Positions 1-7,891 of a DNA stretch of 32,538 nt are shown here, piece by piece. Under the pieces are notes generated by a model. That model was given only the letters and a program-made list of their open reading frames with translations. It did not search any database and was not told where the DNA came from. The stretch comes from Oscillospiraceae bacterium (lineage in GTDB: Bacteria; Bacillota; Clostridia; Oscillospirales; Acutalibacteraceae), in contig JAQXHW010000108.1 of NCBI GenBank assembly GCA_029007475.1, positions 1 to 32,538 of the forward strand, read 5' to 3'. Position 1 is the first letter of the stretch. Each line of letters starts with the position of its first letter. The translations under genes and the position numbers were made by a program.

Positions 1-649
1 TACTTTGGCGGTTACCACAGCTGCTTCTAACGCAATCGGTATGGGTATTGCGGCAACTTTAGTTCTGATAGGCTCAAACGCGGTAATAAGCGCGCTGAGA
101 AAGGTTATTCCCGACAAGGTGAGGATTCCTGCTTACATAACTATTATCGCCGCCTTTGTTACAGTAGTTCAGATGGTGGTAAAAGCCTTTGCTCCTGCTA
201 TTGACGAGAGCCTGGGTATATTTCTGCCTCTTATTGTCGTAAACTGTATAATCCTCGGACGTGCCGAGATGTACGCCAGCAAAAATCCCATTATCCCCTC
301 CATGCTTGACGGACTCGGAATGGGAATAGGCTTTACGGCAACGCTCCTTATTATGGGCTCAATCCGAGAGATTTTAGGTAACGGCACATGGTTTGGTATG
401 CCCATAACCGGAGGTATTCAGATTATTATTTTCATGCTTCCTCCCGGCGGCTTCTTTGTTTTCGGTATGCTTATTGCTCTTGCCGCTAAAATAAGCGGCA
501 AAAAACCTCCTAAGGCGGCAGGCTGTGCAAGCTGTCCCTTAAAGGGTAAATGCTCCGTACAGATTTCCGAGGGCGACGAAAAAGCCTGTCCCTCAAAGGC
601 AGAGGTTCTTGCCTCTGAGGTTTCTGAGAAAGGGGGAGAGGGCGCATGA
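1..649 (+). CDS. rnfE: RnfE, electron transport complex subunit E (5' end cut by window)
   Basis: Integral membrane subunit of the Rnf complex, which couples ferredoxin:NAD+ oxidoreduction to ion pumping in anaerobes. The frame is open from the window edge and the first visible residues (TLAVTTAASNAIGMG) match the region just after the first conserved Cys of RnfE, so the true start lies upstream; the TTG at 5 is not a start. Several hydrophobic helices follow, with the conserved VVNC segment (Cys 81 counted from base 5) that in Rnf structures helps ligate the membrane [2Fe-2S] cluster with RnfA. The C-terminal tail carries four extra cysteines (bases 524-589). It overlaps rnfA by ATGA, indicating translational coupling. 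Identification is firm; only the N-terminus is missing. Confidence 0.95.
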   Translation, partial: TLAVTTAASNAIGMGIAATLVLIGSNAVISALRKVIPDKVRIPAYITIIAAFVTVVQMVVKAFAPAIDESLGIFLPLIVVNCIILGRAEMYASKNPIIPSMLDGLGMGIGFTATLLIMGSIREILGNGTWFGMPITGGIQIIIFMLPPGGFFVFGMLIALAAKISGKKPPKAAGCASCPLKGKCSVQISEGDEKACPSKAEVLASEVSEKGGEGA

Positions 650-1251
650 TTATTAAGTCGCTGATTGCGGTTTTCCTCGCGGCAATCCTTACGGAAAACT
701 ATGTATTGTCGAAGTTTTTAGGTATCTGTCCTTTCCTCGGTGTATCCAAAAAGGTCAATACGGCTTTAGGTATGAGCGCGGCGGTTACTTTTGTAATGGT
801 TTTGGCGACTGCGGCTACCTACCCAATTTACATGTATCTCTTGGTTCCTGCAAATCTCAGCTATTTGCAGACTATCGTGTTTATTCTCATTATTGCGGGA
901 CTTGTTCAGCTTGTTGAGATTGTTCTCAAGAAGTACATTCCCTCTCTCTATAATTCTCTGGGAATTTACCTGCCCCTGATTACCACAAACTGCGCTGTTT
1001 TAGGCGTTACAATGCTTGTAATTGAGAAAAGCGGCCCCGATTTCGGCTTCGGTCACGCTATGGTAAATGCCTTGGGCGCAGGTATCGGCTTCCTTGTTGC
1101 AATGGTAATGTTTGCAGGAGTTCGTCAGCGTTTGGAAGCTGCCGATATTCCCAAAGCCTTAAAGGGTCTGCCTATAACTTTAGTTGCGGCTTCTCTTGTT
1201 TCCCTGAGCTTCTTAGGCTTTTCGGGAATAGTTGAAGGTATGTTAGGCTAA
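646..1251 (+). CDS. rnfA: RnfA, electron transport complex subunit A
   Basis: Membrane subunit of Rnf, homologous to RnfE but inserted with opposite topology. The 201-residue length is typical, and about six hydrophobic helices are visible. The conserved TENYVLSKFLGICPFLG segment contains Cys28 and the LITTNCAVLG segment contains Cys116, the pair expected to hold half of the [2Fe-2S] cluster shared with RnfE. The start ATG at 646 overlaps the rnfE stop (ATGA), and the GGGGGAG just before it is the ribosome site. It is followed 12 bases later by rnfB, giving the usual E-A-B gene order at the end of clostridial rnf operons. Confidence 0.97.
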   Translation: MIIKSLIAVFLAAILTENYVLSKFLGICPFLGVSKKVNTALGMSAAVTFVMVLATAATYPIYMYLLVPANLSYLQTIVFILIIAGLVQLVEIVLKKYIPSLYNSLGIYLPLITTNCAVLGVTMLVIEKSGPDFGFGHAMVNALGAGIGFLVAMVMFAGVRQRLEAADIPKALKGLPITLVAASLVSLSFLGFSGIVEGMLG

Positions 1252-1263
1252 GGGGGTGCGGTA

Positions 1264-2070
1264 ATGGATATTAATTCGATTTTACTTGCCGTACTTATAG
1301 TTGCCGGCATAGGACTTGTACTGGGCGTAATTTTGGCGGTGGCTTCCCTTTTAATGGCAGTACCCAAGGATGAAAAGGTTGAAGCCTTAAAGGAGGCTCT
1401 CCCCGGAGCAAACTGCGGAGCCTGCGGCTACTCGGGCTGTGAGGGATACGCAAAGGCTCTCGCCTTAGGCGAAGCGGCCTTAGGAAAATGCTCTCCCGGC
1501 GGTGAGGACTGTGTGTCACAGCTCTCAAAAATTTTAGGAGTTGAGGCTGCCTCTAGGGAGAAAAAAACTGCCCTTGTGCATTGTATGGGAAGCGAGGACA
1601 ACACAGACGTCAAGATGGAGTATCAGGGAGTTATGTCCTGCCGTGCGGCAATGACCCTGCACGGCGGCATGAGCAGCTGTACCTTTGGCTGTCTCGGCCT
1701 CGGCGACTGTATGAATGCCTGTCCCTACGGTGCAATTTCTCTCTGCAACGGAGTTGCCCATATTGAGCCTGAGCTTTGCAAGGGTTGTTCGATGTGTGTT
1801 TCAGCCTGTCCAAAGAAGCTAATTTCCTTTGTGCCTTACAAGGATATGGCGGTTGTGCGCTGCTTTAACTGCCAAAAGGGCGCAGACGCGAGAAAGGTAT
1901 GTAAGAGTGCCTGTATCGGCTGTAAGAAGTGCGAAAAGGTCTGCGAAGCCGGAGCGGTCAAGGTTGAGAATTTCTTAGCCTATGTAGACGCTTCAAAATG
2001 CACAGGCTGTATGAAGTGTGTGGAAAGCTGTCCCCAAGGCTCTATAACTGCTTTTAGGGCAGGAGCGTAA
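1264..2070 (+). CDS. rnfB: RnfB, iron-sulfur subunit of the Rnf complex
   Basis: Membrane-anchored polyferredoxin that takes electrons from reduced ferredoxin into Rnf. Residues 4-32 form one membrane helix. The Fe-S (Fes) domain follows with CGACGYSGC at 51-59 plus Cys76. Further cysteine groups are at 139/143/149/153, 172/175/178/182, 200/203/213/217/220/223/227 and 246/249/252/256, the last ones typical CxxCxxCxxxCP ferredoxin motifs, so at least four clusters are likely in addition to the Fes cluster. Its 268 residues are normal for clostridial RnfB. The GGGGGTG ribosome site is at 1252-1258. It is the last gene of the operon; a terminator follows about 110 bases downstream. Confidence 0.97.
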   Translation: MDINSILLAVLIVAGIGLVLGVILAVASLLMAVPKDEKVEALKEALPGANCGACGYSGCEGYAKALALGEAALGKCSPGGEDCVSQLSKILGVEAASREKKTALVHCMGSEDNTDVKMEYQGVMSCRAAMTLHGGMSSCTFGCLGLGDCMNACPYGAISLCNGVAHIEPELCKGCSMCVSACPKKLISFVPYKDMAVVRCFNCQKGADARKVCKSACIGCKKCEKVCEAGAVKVENFLAYVDASKCTGCMKCVESCPQGSITAFRAGA

Positions 2071-2176
2071 GAAGTGAAATAATCTATGCACGGCTTTAGA
2101 AATGCCGAGACTGCGGCGCAGTAAAACACAGCCGCGAAAATGCGAAAATATATTGTAAGGAATTTTCCTGCTCGAT

Positions 2177-2210
2177 AAAAAACTCCTCCGTTTTCGGGGG
2201 AGTTTTTTGT
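2177..2210 (+). terminator. Intrinsic terminator after rnfB
   Basis: AACTCCTCCG at 2181-2190 pairs with CGGGGGAGTT at 2195-2204 (ten pairs, one G-U) around a TTTT loop, and the 3' arm runs into TTTTTT. It ends the rnf operon. The 100 bases between rnfB and this hairpin hold no gene that I can support. Confidence 0.88.
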
Positions 2211-2291
2211 ATTCGTGTAAACTTAATCTGAAAATTTTGTGAAAATATAAAAAATTTTTGGAAAAAACGATACAAAATGAAATTTTTGTAG

Positions 2292-2297
2292 TATAAT
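2292..2297 (+). promoter_or_regulatory. Probable -10 box for the ABC operon
   Basis: A consensus TATAAT lies 47 bases before the ATG at 2345 in very AT-rich DNA. The best -35 at a 17-base spacing is GATACA at 2269-2274, which matches only the ACA half of the consensus, so the promoter may need an activator or rely on the AT-rich upstream DNA. Confidence 0.55.
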
Positions 2298-2344
2298 TAC
2301 AATGTCTTTTTGTGTTCAAAAAATACTCATAAGGAGTGAACTAT

Positions 2345-3319
2345 ATGGTAGAGGTTAAAAACCTTACTAAATCCTACGGTAATGTTCTTGCCGTAAAGGG
2401 TATTAGCTTTTCGGCAAATGCCGGCGAGATACTGGGATTTCTCGGCCCTAACGGCGCCGGAAAAACTACCACAATGAATATTATTACGGGCTTTCTCTCG
2501 GCAACAGGAGGTACGGTTACCATTGACGGCTACGATATCCTTGATAATCCCAAGGAGGCACGCTCCCGCATAGGATATCTCCCGGAGCAGCCCCCTCTTT
2601 ATCTCGATATGACCGTTGAGAAATACCTTGAATTTATCTATGAGCTGAAGAAGGTGAAATTACCTCGTCAGGCTCACCTTAAAGAGATTATGACTCTGGT
2701 TAAAATCTACGATATCAAGGACAGGGTTATAAAGAATCTTTCAAAGGGATACCGACAGAGAGTAGGCGTTGCTCAGGCATTGGTGGGCAATCCCCCTGTT
2801 ATTATACTTGACGAGCCTACCGTGGGTCTTGACCCAAGACAGATTATCGAGATGAGAAGCCTTATTCGCTCTCTCGGCAAGAAGCACACCGTAATTTTTT
2901 CCTCTCATGTGCTTTCCGAGGTTTCCGCAATTTGCGACAGAATCGTTGTTATCTCCAACGGAACTATCGCCGCCGACTCGAAAACCGAGGAGCTTTCCTC
3001 AATTACCGATGATTTCGGCAGAATTTCTCTCACGGTTGAGGGTGTGCCCTCAAGCGTCGCCTCTGTTCTATCGGAGATTGACGGGGTGACAAAGGTGAGA
3101 AAAGATATAAAATATTCCGAAAATGTTTGCTCCTTTATTTTAGAGCATAAAAAGGATATGGATATAAGACGTGCGGTTTTCCGCGCTATGTCAAAGGCTG
3201 ACTGTCCCATACTTGAAATGAAGGACGCAGGAAAAACCCTTGAGGAGAGCTTCCTCTACCTCACCGACGTTACCGAGGTTGAGAGAACTAAAAAGGGCAG
3301 AAAGGGAGGTAAAAACTGA
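2345..3319 (+). CDS. ABC transporter ATP-binding protein, GldA/CcmA type
   Basis: ATPase of an ABC-2 type system. Walker A GPNGAGKT is at 34-41, Q-loop Gln82, signature LSKGYRQ at 132-138, Walker B VIILDE at 152-157 and the switch His188, so it is a complete 324-residue ATPase with a C-terminal extension of about 100 residues. I place the start at ATG 2345, not the in-frame GTG at 2336, because AAGGAG at 2331-2336 is then spaced eight bases away. The stop overlaps the permease start (TGATG). The next two genes are a GldF-like permease and a GldG-like protein, so this is the energy source of that system; the substrate is unknown. Confidence 0.93.
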   Translation: MVEVKNLTKSYGNVLAVKGISFSANAGEILGFLGPNGAGKTTTMNIITGFLSATGGTVTIDGYDILDNPKEARSRIGYLPEQPPLYLDMTVEKYLEFIYELKKVKLPRQAHLKEIMTLVKIYDIKDRVIKNLSKGYRQRVGVAQALVGNPPVIILDEPTVGLDPRQIIEMRSLIRSLGKKHTVIFSSHVLSEVSAICDRIVVISNGTIAADSKTEELSSITDDFGRISLTVEGVPSSVASVLSEIDGVTKVRKDIKYSENVCSFILEHKKDMDIRRAVFRAMSKADCPILEMKDAGKTLEESFLYLTDVTEVERTKKGRKGGKN

Positions 3320-4059
3320 TGAAAGCTATATTCAAAAGAGAGTTTGCCTCTTATTTCACTTCTCCCTTAGGCTACATAATTTTGGCTATTTACGGCTTCC
3401 TTTCGGGACTCTTTATTCTGATTTCCTATTATGATACGGGTTATAGCTATGCCATAGCCGACGGCATAGCCCCCATGATGAACTTTGCGCTTTTCATAAT
3501 TCCCCCAATAACCATGAAGTCCTTTACCGACGAAAAACGTCAGCACACGGACCAAGCGCTGCTCACCGCTCCCGTGAGCCTTTGGGATATTGTTTTGGGT
3601 AAATTTTTTAGTGCATTTGCCCTCTATGTAATCTGCACGCTTTACTATTTCGTCTATGTGCTTTTCACGTTAATGTTTATTCCTTCTCCTGCTATTGAGT
3701 GGGGAGTGCTCTTTACCTGTTGGCTCGGAATTTTACTTCTGGGTGCGGCAATGCTGGCAGTTAACCTTTTCTATTCCTCTCTGACAGCTTCTCAGATTTT
3801 GGCTGTTGTTGTGGGTATGGGCACAGGACTTTTTATTATGCTATACGACGTTATTATCTTCACTGTGGCTAATTCCATAAGCTCTATGTTCAAGATAGAT
3901 TATCAGATAGTTGTACTTGATAAGCTATCAGTTACTTCGCATTTCACGAACTTTGTAAGCGGAGTTTTGAATCCTGCGGACATAGTATTTTTCGTAAGCT
4001 TTGCTCTTGTATTCCTGTTCTTTACCAACAGGGTGCTGGATAAAAAGCGTTGGTCTTAA
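3319..4059 (+). CDS. ABC-2 type permease, GldF-like
   Basis: Six-helix ABC-2 membrane protein of 246 residues. The N-terminal KREFASYFTSPLGY motif is typical of GldF/ABC-2 permeases, and the short cytoplasmic loop after the second helix contains the conserved TMKSFTDEKRQHTDQ stretch. Helices lie roughly at 18-38, 56-72, 95-120, 133-157, 165-190 and 221-240. It is translationally coupled to the ATPase upstream (TGATG), with the GldG-like gene 13 bases downstream. In Bacteroidetes GldAFG is tied to gliding motility and secretion; in Clostridia the homologous set has no settled role, so no substrate is assigned. Confidence 0.9.
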   Translation: MKAIFKREFASYFTSPLGYIILAIYGFLSGLFILISYYDTGYSYAIADGIAPMMNFALFIIPPITMKSFTDEKRQHTDQALLTAPVSLWDIVLGKFFSAFALYVICTLYYFVYVLFTLMFIPSPAIEWGVLFTCWLGILLLGAAMLAVNLFYSSLTASQILAVVVGMGTGLFIMLYDVIIFTVANSISSMFKIDYQIVVLDKLSVTSHFTNFVSGVLNPADIVFFVSFALVFLFFTNRVLDKKRWS

Positions 4060-4072
4060 GGGAGGTTTTTTC

Positions 4073-5578
4073 ATGAGTAACAGAATAGAAAAGGCTTCTG
4101 CAAAGCTTTCTGCAAAGACCCGCATGATTATGAATATTATTTTCATAGTTGTCGTTTTGGCTGTGGTTGTGGGAGCAAATATACTAACCTCTTTCATTGT
4201 TAAGAGAAATCCTGCCTCTCAGGTCGATTTTACCTCTGACGGAGCATACAGCCTGCAGGCAGGTACCGTAGAGTATCTGAACTACCTTGAGGACGAGATT
4301 GTTATTAAGGTTCTCTGCTCCGAGGATAAGCTCATCAGCTACGACAGCTCCTTCGGTTATCAGGCTAATCAGCTTCTTCTGAAATTCTCTACCTACTCAA
4401 ATATAGAGGTTGAGTTTGTTGAGGATTTACAGATGACCTCGGTAAGTGCCTGGCAGGAAAAGTACCCCGATATCGACTGGAAGGCTCTAAACGAAATTCT
4501 GCTTGTTGAAAGCAAGACAAGCGGCAGGTACGCAGGCGTTAAGCGCGACGATTTCTTCACCGTAACCTACGATTCTTCTTCCGGAGAGAATGTTATCATC
4601 GGTCAGAATGTCGAGTCCGAAATTCTCTCTGCAATTCAGCGAGTTACCTCCGAGAAAATCGTGAAGGTGGGTATTTCCGTGGGCAACGGAGAATTCCTCT
4701 CTGCCGACTCTCAGTATTACGCAGAGTTTTCGAATTTAAGAGGCACCTTAACCCACAATGCCTACGACGTTGAGGATATTAACTTAAGCACAACCGTACC
4801 GAATGAGGATATGGAAATCATTATTATGGTAGCGCCTATCTACGATCTTACCGCTGAGGCGGCCGACAATCTTACAAATTGGCTCCAAAATGACGGCGAG
4901 TACGGAAAGACCTTGGTTTATGTTCCTTTCTATCTTGCCGAGGACACGCCTAATCTCGATTTAATTATCGAACAGTGGGGAATGACTGTCACAAGGGGCA
5001 TGGTTGAGGAAAAGGACGAGAGCAAGACCCTCTCAAGCGGCGGAGCTTTTCTTCCCGATTATGCCGACGAAAAATTCACCGAAACCTTAAACGATACTTC
5101 AAAGCCTGTTGCCTTCGGTACAGACTGTATGCCAATAAAGATCAGGGACGAAAAAATAGCTTCCTCAATCCTCACAACCTCCTCAAAGGCAGTAGTTCAC
5201 CTCATTGACGACGAGGGACTCACGGGCGAAACCGAGGAGGCAGGCGAAAACGGCATAACCGTTGCCGCGGTTGCAACCAAAACAGCCGATACGGGCGAAA
5301 CCTCAAACGTAGTTGTATGGGGCTCTATTGCAGGACTCCAGGACAACGTAATGAAGATGCCTAACTACAACAACGAAAGCTACTTTGTAAATATGCTCAA
5401 TACCCTCTGCGATAATGAGGTACAGGGAATTGTTGTTAACGGAGCAGCGTTTAGCGGCTCTGTTATGACCGTTACCGACGGAGTAAGAACAGCATTCAGA
5501 ATTATCTTTGTAATCGTTGTTCCCTTGGCGCTTATCGGTGCTTGCATCTTTGTATTTGTTAGAAGGAGAAATCGCTGA
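4073..5578 (+). CDS. GldG-like ABC auxiliary protein
   Basis: A 501-residue protein of the GldG/ABC_transp_aux family. One N-terminal helix (about 18-41) and one C-terminal helix (about 473-495, ending RRRNR) flank a large extracytoplasmic region. That region begins with the VDFTSDGAYSLQAGT segment typical of the family and contains a Rossmann-like domain resembling those of intraflagellar-transport proteins. The start is ATG 4073, after GGGAGG at 4060-4065; the longer open frame from 4001 only shadows the permease gene. The stop overlaps the next start (TGATG). It probably forms the exported partner of the ABC permease. Confidence 0.85.
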   Translation: MSNRIEKASAKLSAKTRMIMNIIFIVVVLAVVVGANILTSFIVKRNPASQVDFTSDGAYSLQAGTVEYLNYLEDEIVIKVLCSEDKLISYDSSFGYQANQLLLKFSTYSNIEVEFVEDLQMTSVSAWQEKYPDIDWKALNEILLVESKTSGRYAGVKRDDFFTVTYDSSSGENVIIGQNVESEILSAIQRVTSEKIVKVGISVGNGEFLSADSQYYAEFSNLRGTLTHNAYDVEDINLSTTVPNEDMEIIIMVAPIYDLTAEAADNLTNWLQNDGEYGKTLVYVPFYLAEDTPNLDLIIEQWGMTVTRGMVEEKDESKTLSSGGAFLPDYADEKFTETLNDTSKPVAFGTDCMPIKIRDEKIASSILTTSSKAVVHLIDDEGLTGETEEAGENGITVAAVATKTADTGETSNVVVWGSIAGLQDNVMKMPNYNNESYFVNMLNTLCDNEVQGIVVNGAAFSGSVMTVTDGVRTAFRIIFVIVVPLALIGACIFVFVRRRNR

Positions 5579-7158
5579 TGAACAAACGGATGATTAGAAA
5601 TATTATTATCGCCGCAGCCGCACTTTTAGTCGTTGCGGGAGTAATCTGCATGGTGATTTTTATTCCATCATGTGCAAATAATACCCCGAAGAAAACCGAG
5701 CTTGACTACGGTACGGATATGAAGCTCTTCGTAGACGAGGATGGGCTTCACTGCGCCGAGGTTGTAACAAACGAAAAGGGAGAAATCGAAAACAACTCCT
5801 ATGGTACGCTTATTGATTATTTCCCCGCAAAGATTGAGAAAATCGCCATGGAAACCCCTTGGGGCAACTATACCTTTATTCTTACCACTCCTGTGGACTC
5901 AGACGGTAAAACCGAGGCGACTGTCTATACCTTAGAGGGCTTTGAGGACTATCAGCTTGAAAGCACAAATCCTGCTCTTTTGGCAAGCGCGATCTGTAAA
6001 ATAGACTTTATCTCAGTTGTTGACTTAAAGGGCGAAAAATCCTCTGAGTTCGGTTTTGACGAGCCTCGTGCAAAGGGTACCGCTTACTACAATGACGGCA
6101 CTCACTCCACCGTAATTTTAGGCGCCGATGCCGCAGGCGGAGAAAGCTGTTACATTAAATTCGGCAACAGCGACACAATCTACCTTGTCGCAAAGGAAAA
6201 TATGGAGTCGATGCTTTATGATATAACCGACCTTTTCAGCGCGTCGATTAACGCTGATAAAACCTCGGTTTCCGACGACAGCTTTTCCGAGATTACCCTT
6301 GGCGGTACTCACTTCTCAAAGGAGATTACAATAGCCAAAAACGATGATAATGCGCTTTCCTGCTACTATGTAATGACCTCCGAGGGAAATACTCCCGTAA
6401 GCAACGTAGCGGGCAGCAATATTGTAGGCTCAATAAAATCTCTCACCTGCGAGGATGTTGTCTGTGTTAATCCCGATAAGGATAAGCTTAAGGAATACGG
6501 CTTGGAAAAGCCCTTTGCCACAGTCAAGACGGAGTATAGCTACACCGAGAAAACCTATGACGAAAACGGTTTGGAAACAGGCAGCAAGAACAAGACCTTA
6601 AAGGTTTCCCTCTTAGCTTCCGAGGCTGATTCGGAGGGTAAGGTTTATCTCATGCAGGAGGGCGGCAAGCTAATCTATAAAATCGCCGCAGCCTCAGTTC
6701 CCTGGGCAACTGTTTCCGAGAGCGATTTGAGAAGCGAGTATGTTTTCTCGCCCGCTTATTCAGCTTTAAGTAAGGTTGAGGTAGCGGCAAACGGAAAAAC
6801 ATACAGCTTTATCATGGGCGAGGAGGAGCAAGACGGCGCTATTGTCAAGACCGTTTCTCTTGACGGCAAAAAGATAGACGAGCCCGCTTTCTATACCTTC
6901 TGTCAGGACCTTTCCCTCTTAACTGTTGCAGGTCAGGACGACTCTGCAAAAACTACCGGCACAGCCCTTTCGGTTACCTATACATACTCCTCGGGCAGAG
7001 CCGCCGATAAGGTTGAGTTCAAGTCTACCGGCAGCCAGAAAATTATAGCCGCACTAAACGGAAAAGGTGACGGTTACGTCTATAAAGAGCAGGTTGACGG
7101 CATGACAGAAAACTTGGAGAAATTAGCGAAAGGACAGGAGATTTCTTCTGTTCTATGA
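5578..7158 (+). CDS. DUF4340 domain protein, membrane-anchored
   Basis: A 526-residue protein of the DUF4340 type, a family that regularly follows GldG-like genes. Residues 1-31 form a basic start and a hydrophobic segment ending IPSC at 29-32. This could be a weak lipobox with Cys32 as the lipidated residue, or simply a membrane anchor. The rest is hydrophilic with repeated beta-rich DUF4340 units, for example the FGFDEPRAKGTAYYNDG and YGLEKPFATVKTEYS segments that resemble each other. It is coupled to the gldG-like gene by TGATG. The function is unknown; the context suggests an extracytoplasmic component of the ABC system. Confidence 0.85.
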   Translation: MNKRMIRNIIIAAAALLVVAGVICMVIFIPSCANNTPKKTELDYGTDMKLFVDEDGLHCAEVVTNEKGEIENNSYGTLIDYFPAKIEKIAMETPWGNYTFILTTPVDSDGKTEATVYTLEGFEDYQLESTNPALLASAICKIDFISVVDLKGEKSSEFGFDEPRAKGTAYYNDGTHSTVILGADAAGGESCYIKFGNSDTIYLVAKENMESMLYDITDLFSASINADKTSVSDDSFSEITLGGTHFSKEITIAKNDDNALSCYYVMTSEGNTPVSNVAGSNIVGSIKSLTCEDVVCVNPDKDKLKEYGLEKPFATVKTEYSYTEKTYDENGLETGSKNKTLKVSLLASEADSEGKVYLMQEGGKLIYKIAAASVPWATVSESDLRSEYVFSPAYSALSKVEVAANGKTYSFIMGEEEQDGAIVKTVSLDGKKIDEPAFYTFCQDLSLLTVAGQDDSAKTTGTALSVTYTYSSGRAADKVEFKSTGSQKIIAALNGKGDGYVYKEQVDGMTENLEKLAKGQEISSVL

Positions 7159-7227
7159 TAGTTTCGGCAAAGCGGTTCTCTTAAACCCCTGCGGAATTGT
7201 TGAAAATCCCGATTTTCTGAGAAAAAC

Positions 7228-7255
7228 TTGATTTTCTCTGTAAATATGGTATAAT
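7228..7255 (+). promoter_or_regulatory. Promoter of the rimP-nusA-infB-truB operon
   Basis: TTGATT at 7228-7233, a 16-base spacer, then TATAAT at 7250-7255 preceded by TGG, making an extended -10. Transcription should start near 7262, giving a leader of about 70 bases before rimP. This is the only strong promoter that I see for the eight-gene operon. Confidence 0.82.
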
Positions 7256-7282
7256 GTATTACAGTTGAATATTGTATTAAGT

Positions 7283-7310
7283 AAGGAGTAGGTTTTCAGA
7301 CCTGCTCCTT
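7283..7310 (+). promoter_or_regulatory. Leader hairpin upstream of rimP
   Basis: AAGGAGTAGGT at 7283-7293 pairs with ACCTGCTCCTT at 7300-7310 over eleven base pairs with one G-U, around a six-base loop. It lies between the promoter and the rimP ribosome site (GGAGGTG near 7324-7330). It is not followed by a clean T-run (GGCTTTTG), so it is a weak terminator at best. It may be an attenuator, a stabilising element or a ribosomal-protein-style regulatory structure. Confidence 0.6.
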
Positions 7311-7334
7311 GGCTTTTGTCTTGGAGGTGTTAAG

Positions 7335-7811
7335 ATGAAAGAAAGTAAAGGCAACGTATATGAGAGCGTAAAAGCTATTGCAGAGCCTATTGCCGAGAGC
7401 CTGGGACTTTCCGTTTGGGACGTCCGCTATCTAAAGGAGGGTGCTTCCCGGTATCTCCGTATCTTTATTGATAAGGAGGAGGGAGTTTCAATTGACGATT
7501 GCGAGGCTATGTCAAGAGCCATAGACGCTCCCTTAGACGAGCTTGACCCCGTAAAAGAAGCCTATATCTTAGAGGTTTCCTCTCCCGGTATTGAGCGTGA
7601 GCTGACAAGACCCGAACACTTCGACCGCTTTATCGGCGCCGATATTATGGTGCGCTTAATAAGACCTATGGAGGTTTTGGGCAGAGAGTTCAAGGGAGTT
7701 CTCAAAGCCCACGACAAGGAAACCCTTACCGTGGCTGACCACTCGGGAGAAAACGAAGTGACGATAAGCAAAAAGGACGCAGCGTGGATAAAATTAGATG
7801 ATTTTGATTAA
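7335..7811 (+). CDS. rimP: Ribosome maturation factor RimP
   Basis: Cytoplasmic factor for 30S subunit maturation. The 158-residue length is typical of Firmicute RimP (YlxS). The N-terminal domain carries the family pattern LGLSVWDVRYLKEG followed by LRIFIDKEEGVSIDDCEAMSRAID and EVSSPGIERELTRPEHFDRFIG, and the C-terminal part is the small SH3-like domain. ATG 7335 follows GGAGGTG. It is the first gene of the operon that continues with nusA, as in Bacillus subtilis. Confidence 0.96.
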   Translation: MKESKGNVYESVKAIAEPIAESLGLSVWDVRYLKEGASRYLRIFIDKEEGVSIDDCEAMSRAIDAPLDELDPVKEAYILEVSSPGIERELTRPEHFDRFIGADIMVRLIRPMEVLGREFKGVLKAHDKETLTVADHSGENEVTISKKDAAWIKLDDFD

Positions 7812-7891
7812 TACCCCGAAATGAATTTTGCGGCGAAACAAATTTAGATTTTATTCCAAATACATTGTTTAGAAAGGAATGGTTATTAAAA

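Noticed and set aside
2086-2124. Twelve-codon open frame after rnfB
   Set aside because: It is too short, has no clear ribosome site, and lies in the untranslated 3' end of the rnf transcript before the terminator.
2268-2283. CGATACA near the ABC operon promoter as another response-regulator box
   Set aside because: Only one imperfect copy is present; no second copy lies 11 bases away, and its distance to the -10 differs from the two real sites.
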